Of a stretch of 64,000 bases of DNA, positions 35,523 through 45,224 are shown one piece after another; within the stretch, counting starts at the first letter, position 1, and the number at the start of each line of letters is the position of its first letter. Under the pieces are notes generated by a model that saw only the letters and a list, made by a program, of their open reading frames with translations, made no database searches and was not told the origin of the DNA. Both the position numbers and the translations under genes were made by a program. This stretch comes from an uncultured Bacteroidales bacterium (GTDB taxonomy: Bacteria; Bacteroidota; Bacteroidia; Bacteroidales; Bacteroidaceae): assembly GCA_902763885.1 (NCBI GenBank), contig CACWTU010000002.1:248001-312000 (forward strand), written 5' to 3'.

Positions 35523-36578
35523 TTATAGGTTGGAGGTCCAGCCCTGGGCTTTCAGCTCCACCTCCTGTCCCGATTTAGTAACCAGGTGGCGGCCCAGTTC
35601 GGGGCGTGTCATGTGGCCGATAAGTTTTACGTCCTTGAGCTGGATGACCTTGTCGTGGTCGGTCAGGGGTACGGTGAACAGAAGCTCGTAGTCCTCGCCT
35701 CCGTTGAGGGCACAGGTATATACATCCATATTGAGTTCCTCAGCCATTACTGCGGTCTGGTAATCTATGGGGATGCGCTCCTGATATACGCTACAGCCGG
35801 TACCGCTCTGCTTGCAGATATGTATGAGTTCCGATGACAGACCGTCGGATATATCCATCATGGCGGTTGGCTGGATGCCTGCCTCACGGAGTTCCTTAAT
35901 GATGTCGCCGCGGGCCTCGGGCTTGAGCTGACGCTCCAGCAGGTACTCCTTGCCTGCAAAATCGGGGTTGAACGGTTCATTGGCATTGTGCGGTGTGCTG
36001 TTGAATACGGCCTTTTCACGCTCCAAAAGCTGCAGGCCCATATAGGCAGCACCAAGATTGCCCGATACGCATATCAGGTCATTCTGTCCTGCTCCGTTGC
36101 GATATACAGTCTTGCCTTTTTCAGCCTCTCCTATACATGTTATGCTTATCGCGAGCCCTGTCAGTGACGATGTGGTATCACCGCCCACAAGATCTACACC
36201 GTGGCGCTGGCAGGCCAGCAGGATGCCGGCATAGAAATCCTCCATATCCTCTACGGAGAACCTCTTGCTCAATGCAACGGATACGGTCATCTGGCGCGGA
36301 GTGCCGTTCATGGCGTAGATATCGGATATGTTGACCATGGCACTCTTGTAGCCCAGATGCTTGAGCGGAACGTATGTAAGGTCAAAATGTACGCCTTCCA
36401 TAAGCATATCGGTGGTTACGAGTACCTCCTTGTCCTTACCGGAGTAATCAAGCACCGCACAGTCATCACCTACACTATATAAGGTGGAACTGTTCTGAGG
36501 TTTTAGGTCTTTTGTGAGGTGGTCTATCAGTCCGAACTCTCCTAATTCTGAAATCTCGGTACGTTTTGCCTGTGACAT
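35523..36578 (-). CDS. thiL: Thiamine-monophosphate kinase
   Basis: Phosphorylates thiamine monophosphate to the active diphosphate. 351 residues. AIR-synthase-type fold with the ThiL N-terminus ELGEFGLIDHL, the Mg/ATP motif VGDDCAVLDYSG, TTDMLMEGVHFDL, NISDIYAMNGTP and GGDTTSS, then DISDGLSSELIHIC and NGGEDYELLFTV near the C-terminus. Lies 5 bases downstream of lpxK on the same strand. Confidence 0.95.
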   Translation of the reverse strand: MSQAKRTEISELGEFGLIDHLTKDLKPQNSSTLYSVGDDCAVLDYSGKDKEVLVTTDMLMEGVHFDLTYVPLKHLGYKSAMVNISDIYAMNGTPRQMTVSVALSKRFSVEDMEDFYAGILLACQRHGVDLVGGDTTSSLTGLAISITCIGEAEKGKTVYRNGAGQNDLICVSGNLGAAYMGLQLLEREKAVFNSTPHNANEPFNPDFAGKEYLLERQLKPEARGDIIKELREAGIQPTAMMDISDGLSSELIHICKQSGTGCSVYQERIPIDYQTAVMAEELNMDVYTCALNGGEDYELLFTVPLTDHDKVIQLKDVKLIGHMTRPELGRHLVTKSGQEVELKAQGWTSNL

Positions 36579-36583
36579 ATTTA

Positions 36584-37636
36584 TTATGACTGTTTAAATG
36601 ATTCTATATGATTAAGGATTGTATGATCAAATTCTTTTGCATCGCGTAAGAATGCAGGTCTTACCGGCAGAATGAAAATTCTGGTTTTAAGGTCATCATT
36701 AAGGTCCATGCCTGATAACCGGGCTGCATCCTTGGCGGTAGTTACTATTATGGAACCTTGTGGCATGCTTCTAAGACGGTGTTCTACCTCTGAGATATCG
36801 TTCCTGCTGAAATCATGATGATCAGGGTAGGATAGCATGCTTACCTCCTTGTGGCTTTTGCGGAGCTGTGTCTCCATCGGGGCCGGATAGGCTATTCCGG
36901 TGAGGGCAAGCACCGGGCAGTCTTGTGAGGGTACGGCCGATTTTCCGTCAAGCGGATAAAGGCCGCCGTATTCAAGGGTCGTAAAGAACACTTCCTGCTC
37001 AGGGCTTACTGTCAGCATAGATGCAAGGTCATCCATTTCACGTGAACTCATATCCTTGGGGCACTTGGTCACGACTATTATTTGTGCCCGGCGGCGGCAA
37101 TTGGCGCTTTCGCGCAGACGTCCGGCCGGCAGCATGGCATCTTGAAGAATGTTGCGGCTGTAGTTTACCAACAGTATGTTCAATGAAGGAGTAACCTTGC
37201 GGTGCTGATAGGCATCGTCAAGAATGATGACATCCGGCGAGCAGAGGTCTGCCAGGCGTCTTATTCCTGTTACCCTGTCCTCACATACAGCTACTGCAAC
37301 ATCCGGAAAACAGCGTTTGACCTGTAGGGGTTCATCGCCTATCAGGTTGCTGTCTGATTGGGCATCGGACAGAATGAAACCTTTTGTATGGCGTCCGTAT
37401 CCGCGGCTCAGTATGGCTATGCGCATCCTGTCCTTAAGCAGGGCGGCAATGTATTCCGTGTGCGGAGTCTTGCCTGTACCGCCCACTGTGATGTTTCCAA
37501 CGCAGATTATAGGTATGGGAAATGACACGCTTTTGAGCATCCCGCCATCATACATGCGGTTCCTTAGGCCTGTGAAAAGGCCATAAAGCCAACCAATGGG
37601 TCGAATAACATTATAAATACGGAATGCAGGTTTCAT
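36584..37636 (-). CDS. lpxK: Tetraacyldisaccharide 4'-kinase
   Basis: Adds the 4'-phosphate of lipid A at the inner membrane. 350 residues. The N-terminal hydrophobic helix is near residues 10-25. Walker A VGGTGKTP is at residues 51-58, followed by AILSRGYGR, GDEPLQ and DDAYQHRKV, all LpxK-conserved. Probable operon lpxK-thiL. Confidence 0.95.
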   Translation of the reverse strand: MKPAFRIYNVIRPIGWLYGLFTGLRNRMYDGGMLKSVSFPIPIICVGNITVGGTGKTPHTEYIAALLKDRMRIAILSRGYGRHTKGFILSDAQSDSNLIGDEPLQVKRCFPDVAVAVCEDRVTGIRRLADLCSPDVIILDDAYQHRKVTPSLNILLVNYSRNILQDAMLPAGRLRESANCRRRAQIIVVTKCPKDMSSREMDDLASMLTVSPEQEVFFTTLEYGGLYPLDGKSAVPSQDCPVLALTGIAYPAPMETQLRKSHKEVSMLSYPDHHDFSRNDISEVEHRLRSMPQGSIIVTTAKDAARLSGMDLNDDLKTRIFILPVRPAFLRDAKEFDHTILNHIESFKQS

Positions 37637-37676
37637 TATCTCAGGATAATATTGTATCTTTGATAATCAATTGTTA

Positions 37677-37684
37677 CAAAAGTA
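37677..37684 (-). promoter_or_regulatory. lpxK-thiL promoter -7 box
   Basis: TACTTTTG on the minus strand, 40 bases before the lpxK ATG, matches TAnnTTTG. Confidence 0.55.
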
Positions 37685-37769
37685 TACAAAATAAAGTATA
37701 TAGGGCGCATTTAAGGGGACTGGCTTTGGCTTGATTGTGAAGAAGACAGCTTTTTTACATGTTTTAATA

Positions 37770-37812
37770 ACCTTTGGTTGTTATATTCGCTAAAAATGTT
37801 GTAATTTGCGCC
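37770..37812 (+). promoter_or_regulatory. Probable tRNA-Ser promoter
   Basis: TTTG in ACCTTTGG followed about 25 bases on by TGTAATTTGC. The -7 box is one base short of the consensus, so this is tentative. The rest of 37637-37770 shows no gene. Confidence 0.4.
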
Positions 37813-37846
37813 CGTTTTAGACGCTATGGGTAAATAGTGCCTGAAG

Positions 37847-37934
37847 GGAAAGATGCTCGAGTGGTTGAAGAGGCACGCCTGGAAAGCGTGTATACGCCAA
37901 AAGCGTATCCGGGGTTCGAATCCCCGTCTTTCCG
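37847..37934 (+). tRNA. tRNA-Ser (anticodon GGA)
   Basis: The acceptor GGAAAGA pairs with TCTTTCC (37927-37933). The anticodon stem CACGC/GCGTG (37874-37878 and 37886-37890) presents GGA at 37881-37883. A long class II variable arm (TACGC/GCGTA) and the T-loop GGTTCGAATCC follow. The CCA end is not encoded. Confidence 0.97.
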
Positions 37935-37991
37935 CCTAATAGACTGACTTAATTGAAAATAATAATAACTAACAACTAAAAATTATCTCAA

Positions 37992-38831
37992 ATGAAAAAG
38001 GTATTTGCATTCGTTGCAATGATGGGACTCCTTACTTTCGGAGTTAACCAGACAATCAATGCTCAAGAGACAGCAGCACCTGCCGCAGAGGAGGTTGCTG
38101 AAGACAATTCTGCCGCAGACTCAGTAGCCGCAGCTGAACCGGTTGAAACTGAGGCCGCTGAAATTGAAGAATCATCAGAAACAGAAGGTGAAGGTCTTCA
38201 CAAGATTATCAAGACTAAGTTCATTGAGGGTAGCGCAGGCTTCATGTCACTCGTTGCCATCGCTATGATTTTCGGTCTTGCTCTCTGCATTGAGCGTATT
38301 ATCTTCCTGAGCCTTTCAGAGATCAACAGCAAGAAGCTCCTTGAGGACATTCAGGCTGCTCTTGAGAACGGTGATGTAGAAGGTGCCAAGTCAATCTGCC
38401 GCGATACCCGTGGTCCTGTAGCTTCAATCTGCTATCAGGGTATGATGCGTATCGACGAGGGTCTTGACGTTGTTGAGCGTTCTGTAGTATCATACGGTAG
38501 CGTTCAGGCTTCAAACCTTGAGAAGAACCTTTCATGGATCACCCTGTTCATCGCAATGTCTCCTTCACTCGGATTCTTGGGAACTGTGATCGGTATGGTA
38601 CAGGCATTCGATGATATCCAGAAGGCTGGTGATATCTCTCCGCAGGTTGTTGCCGGTGGTATGAAGGTTGCTCTTATCACAACTATCTTCGGTATTATCG
38701 TTGCTCTTATCCTTCAGGTGTTCTATAACTACATTCTGAGTAAGGTCGAGGCTCTTAACACTGATATGGAGGATTCTTCAGTATCTCTGCTCGACATCAT
38801 CATGAAGTACAACCTGAAGTTCAAAAAGTAA
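37992..38831 (+). CDS. exbB: ExbB/TolQ/MotA-family proton channel protein
   Basis: 279 residues. A signal-like N-terminus (MKKVFAFVAMMGLLTFG...NAQ) is followed by an Ala/Glu-rich acidic linker (about 25-70). Three transmembrane helices come next (about 80-103, 182-205, 225-250), with the ExbB core MSPSLGFLGTVIGMVQAFDDIQ and VAGGMKVALITTIFGIIVALILQ. With ExbD it uses the proton gradient to energise TonB-dependent outer-membrane transport. No promoter box is visible between the tRNA and this gene. Confidence 0.92.
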   Translation: MKKVFAFVAMMGLLTFGVNQTINAQETAAPAAEEVAEDNSAADSVAAAEPVETEAAEIEESSETEGEGLHKIIKTKFIEGSAGFMSLVAIAMIFGLALCIERIIFLSLSEINSKKLLEDIQAALENGDVEGAKSICRDTRGPVASICYQGMMRIDEGLDVVERSVVSYGSVQASNLEKNLSWITLFIAMSPSLGFLGTVIGMVQAFDDIQKAGDISPQVVAGGMKVALITTIFGIIVALILQVFYNYILSKVEALNTDMEDSSVSLLDIIMKYNLKFKK

Positions 38832-38844
38832 TTAAACCCCGATT

Positions 38845-39342
38845 ATGGAAAACGAGAATAAACAAATAAAGGCTTCCAAGTGGGCTCTGGGTATTCTCTT
38901 CGTACTTTCCGCTGCAGTTCTTGTAATGTTCTTCGGCGTAGGTTACGGAAATAAGACCTATCTCAATGGAAAGAACCAGATAGATCCCCAATATACCGGA
39001 CTGCTGCTCATTTGGCTTTACGCTCTCGTAGGCCTGTGCATACTGTCAGTACTCGGTTTCGGATTAGTTGCCGCTTTCAGAAACATGAAGGTTAAAGCTA
39101 AGGGTCAGAAGAAAACCGGATTTGCCGGATGGGTATTCCTGTTCACTTTTGCCATCATAGCAGCTTCATATTTCATGGCTGGCACAGATCCCGTATTGTT
39201 GGGTGACGGAAAGACATGGGAGACAGACGTAACTAACCTTACACTGTCAGATGTCTGCCTTTACTCAATATACGCTCTGTTCTTAGGTGCTGTTCTGAGT
39301 GCTCTGCTCTCAATGTGCAACATATTCAAGGCAAGAAAGTAA
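38845..39342 (+). CDS. Membrane protein between exbB and exbD
   Basis: 165 residues with about four transmembrane helices (near 13-31, 50-75, 90-108, 136-158). It lies 13 bases after exbB and 23 before exbD in the same run. I know no function; in Bacteroidales a small membrane protein often occupies this position, so it may be part of the energy-transduction complex. Confidence 0.75.
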   Translation: MENENKQIKASKWALGILFVLSAAVLVMFFGVGYGNKTYLNGKNQIDPQYTGLLLIWLYALVGLCILSVLGFGLVAAFRNMKVKAKGQKKTGFAGWVFLFTFAIIAASYFMAGTDPVLLGDGKTWETDVTNLTLSDVCLYSIYALFLGAVLSALLSMCNIFKARK

Positions 39343-39365
39343 TCTGATAAACTAAGAAAAGAGTT

Positions 39366-39968
39366 ATGGGAAAAGGTAAAAGAAAAGTTCCCGGACTTAA
39401 CCAGTCTTCGACAGCAGATATCTCATTTATCCTGCTTATCTTCTTCCTGGTGACCACATCTATGGATACGGATACGGGTCTTCCCCGTCGTCTTCCGGAG
39501 TGGGATCCCAATGTTGAGGAGCAGGAACTGACCATCAAGGAACGTAATGTCATGACGGTCAAGGTCAACATGAACAATGAGATCCTTGTCAAGAATGGAA
39601 AAATGAATCGAGTAATAGATATTTCGGAGCTTAAGGATATTGCCAAGGAGTTTATTGCAAACCCTAATGACGATGTTAACCTTCCCGCTATAGAGCCGTA
39701 TGACATAGAGGGCTATGGTACTGTCAATACCACCATCAAGCATGTCATTGCTCTTGATACGGACCTCAGCGCCAATTACTCGGTTTATTTCAAAGTCCAG
39801 CATGAGCTGTCATTAGCTTATACTGAGTTGAGAGATGCTTGGGCAAGAAGGTATTTGGGTAAGCCACTTTCCGAATGTGATCCTAAGACTGAGGAACCTA
39901 TTGCCAGAGCTGTGTATGCTTCCAAGATTTCGGAAACTAATCCTAAAGAATACGGTACGGAGCAATGA
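39366..39968 (+). CDS. exbD: ExbD/TolR-family protein, first copy
   Basis: 200 residues. KVPGLNQSSTADISFILLIFFLVTTSMDTDTGLPRRLP carries the single membrane anchor with the conserved membrane Asp (ADISF, about residue 20), followed by a periplasmic domain. Longer than E. coli ExbD (141) with a C-terminal extension. Overlaps the second copy by 4 bases. Confidence 0.92.
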   Translation: MGKGKRKVPGLNQSSTADISFILLIFFLVTTSMDTDTGLPRRLPEWDPNVEEQELTIKERNVMTVKVNMNNEILVKNGKMNRVIDISELKDIAKEFIANPNDDVNLPAIEPYDIEGYGTVNTTIKHVIALDTDLSANYSVYFKVQHELSLAYTELRDAWARRYLGKPLSECDPKTEEPIARAVYASKISETNPKEYGTEQ

Positions 39969-40444
39969 GTAAGTTTAGAAGTAATGGAAAGAGAGAAATG
40001 CCGGAGTTGAATACTTCGTCACTTCCAGACCTTATATTTACAGTCTTGTTCTTCTTCATGATGGTTACATCCATGCGTGATATCACTCCATTGGTTGATG
40101 TTAAGACTCCGACCGGAGGAAGTGAGATTGTAAAACTTGAGAAAAAATCTTTGGTTTCGCATATTTACATCGGCCCTCCTGCCAAGCAGTTCCGTGCTGT
40201 TATGGGTTCTGCTGACCGTATTCAGTTAAACGAAGTTATTACTGATCAGCCGGAGGCAGTACGTGAGTTCGTAATTGCCGAGCGTGAGAGTATGTTTGAG
40301 AAGGATAAACCTCTCATGAAGATGTCTCTTAAGGTAGATAAGAATTCAAAGATGAAAATGCTGCAGGCTGTGAAGCTGGAGCTTCGTAAAGCTAAGGCTT
40401 TAAATATCGTATATTCAGCCGGGCAGGAAAAACCTAAGAATTAA
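39965..40444 (+). CDS. exbD: ExbD/TolR-family protein, second copy
   Basis: 159 residues. EMPELNTSSLPDLIFTVLFFFMMVTSMRDITPLVDVKTP has the same anchor and membrane Asp (LPDLIF) as the first copy, but the periplasmic parts differ. Two different ExbDs next to one ExbB is a common Bacteroidetes arrangement. The gene ends at a strong terminator. Confidence 0.92.
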   Translation: MSKFRSNGKREMPELNTSSLPDLIFTVLFFFMMVTSMRDITPLVDVKTPTGGSEIVKLEKKSLVSHIYIGPPAKQFRAVMGSADRIQLNEVITDQPEAVREFVIAERESMFEKDKPLMKMSLKVDKNSKMKMLQAVKLELRKAKALNIVYSAGQEKPKN

Positions 40445-40464
40445 CGTAAATACGTTCCTGTATA

Positions 40465-40497
40465 AAGAAAGGCTCCCTGAATCAAGGAGCCTTTCTT
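40465..40497. terminator. Bidirectional terminator
   Basis: AAGAAAGGCTCC (40465-40476) pairs with GGAGCCTTTCTT (40486-40497). It serves the exbB operon and the converging thyA-folA operon. Confidence 0.85.
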
Positions 40498-40499
40498 GT

Positions 40500-41738
<1,239 letters not shown>

Positions 41739-41811
41739 CCTTATTTCTCTTTTCTTGTCTGCGAATATACTGATTTTTTGGCTTACCTTCGCGTATTAAT
41801 TAAACTAAGGC

Positions 41812-43173
41812 ATGGCTTTTACACAGGAATTTATCAACATATTACCCGTTTCTGAACGTGATGCTCTGCTGGCTGCATTGGAGCTTGAGCCGGAGGTGAG
41901 CATAAGGTTCAATCCCAAGGTAGATGATGTGGAGGACCTTGTGTTGGAGTCACTTGCCTGCAGGGCCGATGGGCGTGTGCCTTGGATGGACGGAGCGGTA
42001 TATCTGGACCACAGGCCACAGTTTACCATGGATCCTCTTCTGCATCAGGGCTGTTACTATGTTCAGGAGGCATCATCCATGTTCCTTGCAGAGGCTGTAA
42101 GGAAATGTGTAAGCGGGCCGGTACGTGCACTTGATCTCTGTGCCGCTCCAGGCGGTAAGTCAACACTGCTGGCCGGGTTGCTGCCTGAGGGCAGCTTGCT
42201 CATATCCAATGAGATTCAGCGCGGCCGTGCTCAGATACTGGCCGAGAATATGGTCAAGTGGGGCCGTCCGGGCGTGATGGTTACCTGCAATACTCCTAAG
42301 CAGATTGGCGAGTCAAGCCTTATGTTTGACCTTATAGCCGTTGATGCGCCATGCTCCGGTGAGGGTATGTTCCGTAAGGATGATGGGGCTGTACGCGACT
42401 GGAGCATCGGGAATGTGGAGATGTGCGCTGCACGTCAGCGTGAGATAATAGAGGATATCTGGCCGGCTCTGAAACCTGCTGGATACCTTATCTACAGCAC
42501 TTGCACCTTCAACCGTTTGGAGGATGAGGATAACGTGCGTTGGATTATGGACAGGTTCGGAGCTGAGGCCGTTGAACTCAATCCTGCCGCCGAATGGAAT
42601 ATAGCAGGCTCATTTACTGATGACAGCCTGCCGGTTTATCATTTTATGCAGCATCGTACACGTGGTGAGGGTTTTTTCCTGTCCCTTCTGCGTAAACCGG
42701 AAGGCGCTGTGGCTACCTTAAAAAGCAGGCCTTTCAAGGCTGACAGTTCAAAGATTCCTGCAGAGTGCAGGGAATGGATTAAACCCGATAGCGGTTATGA
42801 GTTCTTTATAAAGAATGAGTCAGTCTATGCTCTGCCTATGAAACTGGCTGATGATATGTGGCAGGCAGGTCAGGAACTCTATCCTCTTGTGCCCGGTATT
42901 GAGGTGGCCACGCTCAAGGGCCGTGATTGGGTTCCGGCACATGCGTTGGCCATGAACGCCGTTCTCAACAGGGATGCTTTCCAGTGCGTGGAAGTGACCC
43001 GTCAGCAGGCTCTTGCGTACCTGCATTGTGATGCCTTGAGATTTGAAGATGTGCCGCGAGGCATAGTGCTCCTCACTTATCAAAATATACCGTTGGGTTT
43101 TGCCAAGAATATAGGCAACCGTGCCAACAATATGTATCCTCAGGAGTGGAGGATAAGGAACTCAATCAGTTAA
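41812..43173 (+). CDS. rRNA cytosine-C5 methyltransferase (RsmF/RsmB-like NOL1/NOP2/Sun family)
   Basis: 453 residues. SAM motif LDLCAAPGGKSTLLA (108-122). The catalytic pair is Cys181 in DAPCSGEGMFRKD and Cys231 in YSTCTFNRLEDE. The C-terminal 150 residues form a PUA-like RNA-binding part as in RsmF, so 16S rRNA m5C is likely. Its TAA and the stop of porE on the other strand share the palindrome TTAA (43170-43173). Confidence 0.9.
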   Translation: MAFTQEFINILPVSERDALLAALELEPEVSIRFNPKVDDVEDLVLESLACRADGRVPWMDGAVYLDHRPQFTMDPLLHQGCYYVQEASSMFLAEAVRKCVSGPVRALDLCAAPGGKSTLLAGLLPEGSLLISNEIQRGRAQILAENMVKWGRPGVMVTCNTPKQIGESSLMFDLIAVDAPCSGEGMFRKDDGAVRDWSIGNVEMCAARQREIIEDIWPALKPAGYLIYSTCTFNRLEDEDNVRWIMDRFGAEAVELNPAAEWNIAGSFTDDSLPVYHFMQHRTRGEGFFLSLLRKPEGAVATLKSRPFKADSSKIPAECREWIKPDSGYEFFIKNESVYALPMKLADDMWQAGQELYPLVPGIEVATLKGRDWVPAHALAMNAVLNRDAFQCVEVTRQQALAYLHCDALRFEDVPRGIVLLTYQNIPLGFAKNIGNRANNMYPQEWRIRNSIS

Positions 43174-45149
43174 TTGCTTCCGAACAGACCGTAAGTGGTA
43201 CGTATTACCCGGAACTCAGTACGGCGGTTAAGCTGGTTGCAGATATCTTGTTGGGGTTCCGGAAGGGTCTTAATAAACTCTTCAGTAAGGATTGTGCCCT
43301 CCTCAAGGAAATCATACTTCTCAGCTGCTTTCTTGTTGATGGTTTTGGGAGTGGTCTCTCCGTAACCGCGGGCGGTGAGTCGTTTGGAGTCTATCCCGTT
43401 TGATATCAGGTATCTTACCACACTCTCGGCACGTTGTTGTGACAGGCGCTGGTTGTATTGGTCATCACCCTTGTAATCACAATGGGCTCCTATCTCTATC
43501 GTAACGCCGGCGTTATCAGTAAGCAGCTGCACAAGTTCACTGAGTGCGTCAGCTGATTCCGGACGCAGGTTGGCACTGTTGGAGTCAAAGAAGATATTGT
43601 CTATAAGTACAGGCTTGGATATTGAAGAGAGCGGGAACTGCAGCACATACTCACGGTCCTGATTGATGCTGTCGGCCGTCATCTCCTGCTTGTAGTTCAT
43701 GAATCCTTTGGCTGTTCCCAGTAGCAGATAGCTTACTCCCGGATTGATTCGCTGGGTGAATGATCCGTCCTCCTTGACGTTGAGTTTGAGGTTGGTTCCG
43801 TCATTGCCTACCAGATAGACCAGGGCATCAGGTAGTTCATATCCGTCCTTCTCATATACCCAACCGGTTATCTTTTGCACAGTTTCGGGTAATTCAAAGC
43901 TCCAGATATGGTCACGTCCGCGTCCGTCGCCGCGGTTGCTGGAAAAGAATCCGCGGGTCAGGTCACCCTCAAATGTCATTCCGAAATCATCGGAAGCGGA
44001 GTTGACAGGTGCACCCATATTGGTAACAGTCCATGTGCTGTCACTGGTGCTTACGGCGCGGAAGATGTCCAGTCCACCCATGCCGGGGTGTCCGTTTGAT
44101 GAGAAATAGAGCTCTCCGTTGCGGCGGAATGTGGGAAACATCTCATTTCCGGGGGTATTGATATCGGACCCCAGATTCTCGGCACCTATCAGACGGCCTC
44201 CTATCGGTACCCTCCACAGATCCATGCCACCGTATCCGCCATCCATGTCAGATACAAAATAGAGCCATTTGCCGTCAGGTGATGCTGCCGGGTGTGCATA
44301 GTTATAAATTGAGTCTGATGATGAGCTGTATGGCTTGCCTGCAGCCCATGCGGCATCACTTCTGGCCGATTCATGTATGGTGGCTGGGCGTGGCTGTTGC
44401 GGGTCCGATGAGCAGTAGGTGTAGTACATGGTCTTGAAGTCTGGACTGAACGAGCAGGTGCCATCCTCGAATTCGGTGTTGGGACCACCCTCAATGTGCT
44501 CCGGCTTCTGCCATTTGCCTTTCTCGTCCTTGCGTATCACAAAGAAGTCACAGCTCTTCATTCCGGTGATGCCGTTGATGTCATCGCCGGTACACTCCTT
44601 GCGGGCGGATGTAAAAACTATCTGGTCATACTCTGCACTGGCATATACTGGTGACCAGTCGGCGTATCGGCCGTTCATCAGTTTGTCTTTCTTTACGCTG
44701 TAGCGGGTGGGATTGTCTTTCCACTCCTGAATCATACTGCATGATTCCAGGCCTGTCTGTGCCAGGCGGTCATCAGGGGCATATTCCAAAGCTATCCGGT
44801 AGTTCTTTTCTGCATCATTGAGTTTGCCGTCCATGCGTTGCATATCTGCAAGATGGCGATAAACTATACTATCGGGGTATTTGTAACGGACTGCGTTCTT
44901 ATAGGCGGAAAGGGCGCGCGGTACATAGTTGATGTGACGGTAGCTCTCTCCCAGTTTGAAGGCTATCTGTCCTCTTAGTTCCTTCTCCTTGGAGGGGGTG
45001 CCGGCGTAAGCTTTCTTATAGAGTGCGGCGGCGTCATTGTATTCACCTAATGCATACTTCTGGTCTCCTTTGCGCAGACTGAGCTCAGCCCCGCAGCTGC
45101 AAAACAGCAACAGGGCCGCCACTATCAGGTGTGCAGCCGTCCGTTTCAT
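43170..45149 (-). CDS. PorE-like lipoprotein: TPR, PD40 propeller, CRD and OmpA domains
   Basis: 659 residues. The lipoprotein signal ends LLFCSC. TPR repeats (about 25-140) are followed by a PD40/WD-like propeller (about 165-420, with FTSARKE, YFVSDMDGGYGGMDLWRVP, YFSSNGHPGMGGLDIFRA and FFSSNRGDGRGRDHIW). A carboxypeptidase-regulatory-like domain lies at about 428-505 and an OmpA_C peptidoglycan-binding domain at about 520-650 (NQRLSQQRAESVVRYL). This is the domain order of PorE of the type IX secretion system. No other T9SS gene is in the window, so a more general envelope-anchoring role is possible. Confidence 0.85.
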   Translation of the reverse strand: MKRTAAHLIVAALLLFCSCGAELSLRKGDQKYALGEYNDAAALYKKAYAGTPSKEKELRGQIAFKLGESYRHINYVPRALSAYKNAVRYKYPDSIVYRHLADMQRMDGKLNDAEKNYRIALEYAPDDRLAQTGLESCSMIQEWKDNPTRYSVKKDKLMNGRYADWSPVYASAEYDQIVFTSARKECTGDDINGITGMKSCDFFVIRKDEKGKWQKPEHIEGGPNTEFEDGTCSFSPDFKTMYYTYCSSDPQQPRPATIHESARSDAAWAAGKPYSSSSDSIYNYAHPAASPDGKWLYFVSDMDGGYGGMDLWRVPIGGRLIGAENLGSDINTPGNEMFPTFRRNGELYFSSNGHPGMGGLDIFRAVSTSDSTWTVTNMGAPVNSASDDFGMTFEGDLTRGFFSSNRGDGRGRDHIWSFELPETVQKITGWVYEKDGYELPDALVYLVGNDGTNLKLNVKEDGSFTQRINPGVSYLLLGTAKGFMNYKQEMTADSINQDREYVLQFPLSSISKPVLIDNIFFDSNSANLRPESADALSELVQLLTDNAGVTIEIGAHCDYKGDDQYNQRLSQQRAESVVRYLISNGIDSKRLTARGYGETTPKTINKKAAEKYDFLEEGTILTEEFIKTLPEPQQDICNQLNRRTEFRVIRTTYGLFGSN

Positions 45150-45224
45150 TTATTGTAATAACGCGGAATATTTGTTGTTATTGCTGTTTTTGGGGGGAAA
45201 ACTTGAAGAGATTGGTGCTGTTTG

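Noticed and set aside
37650..37662. Plus-strand TATCTTTG upstream of the tRNA as its promoter
   Set aside because: Nearly 200 bases from the tRNA, in a region with no plus-strand gene; a closer candidate exists.
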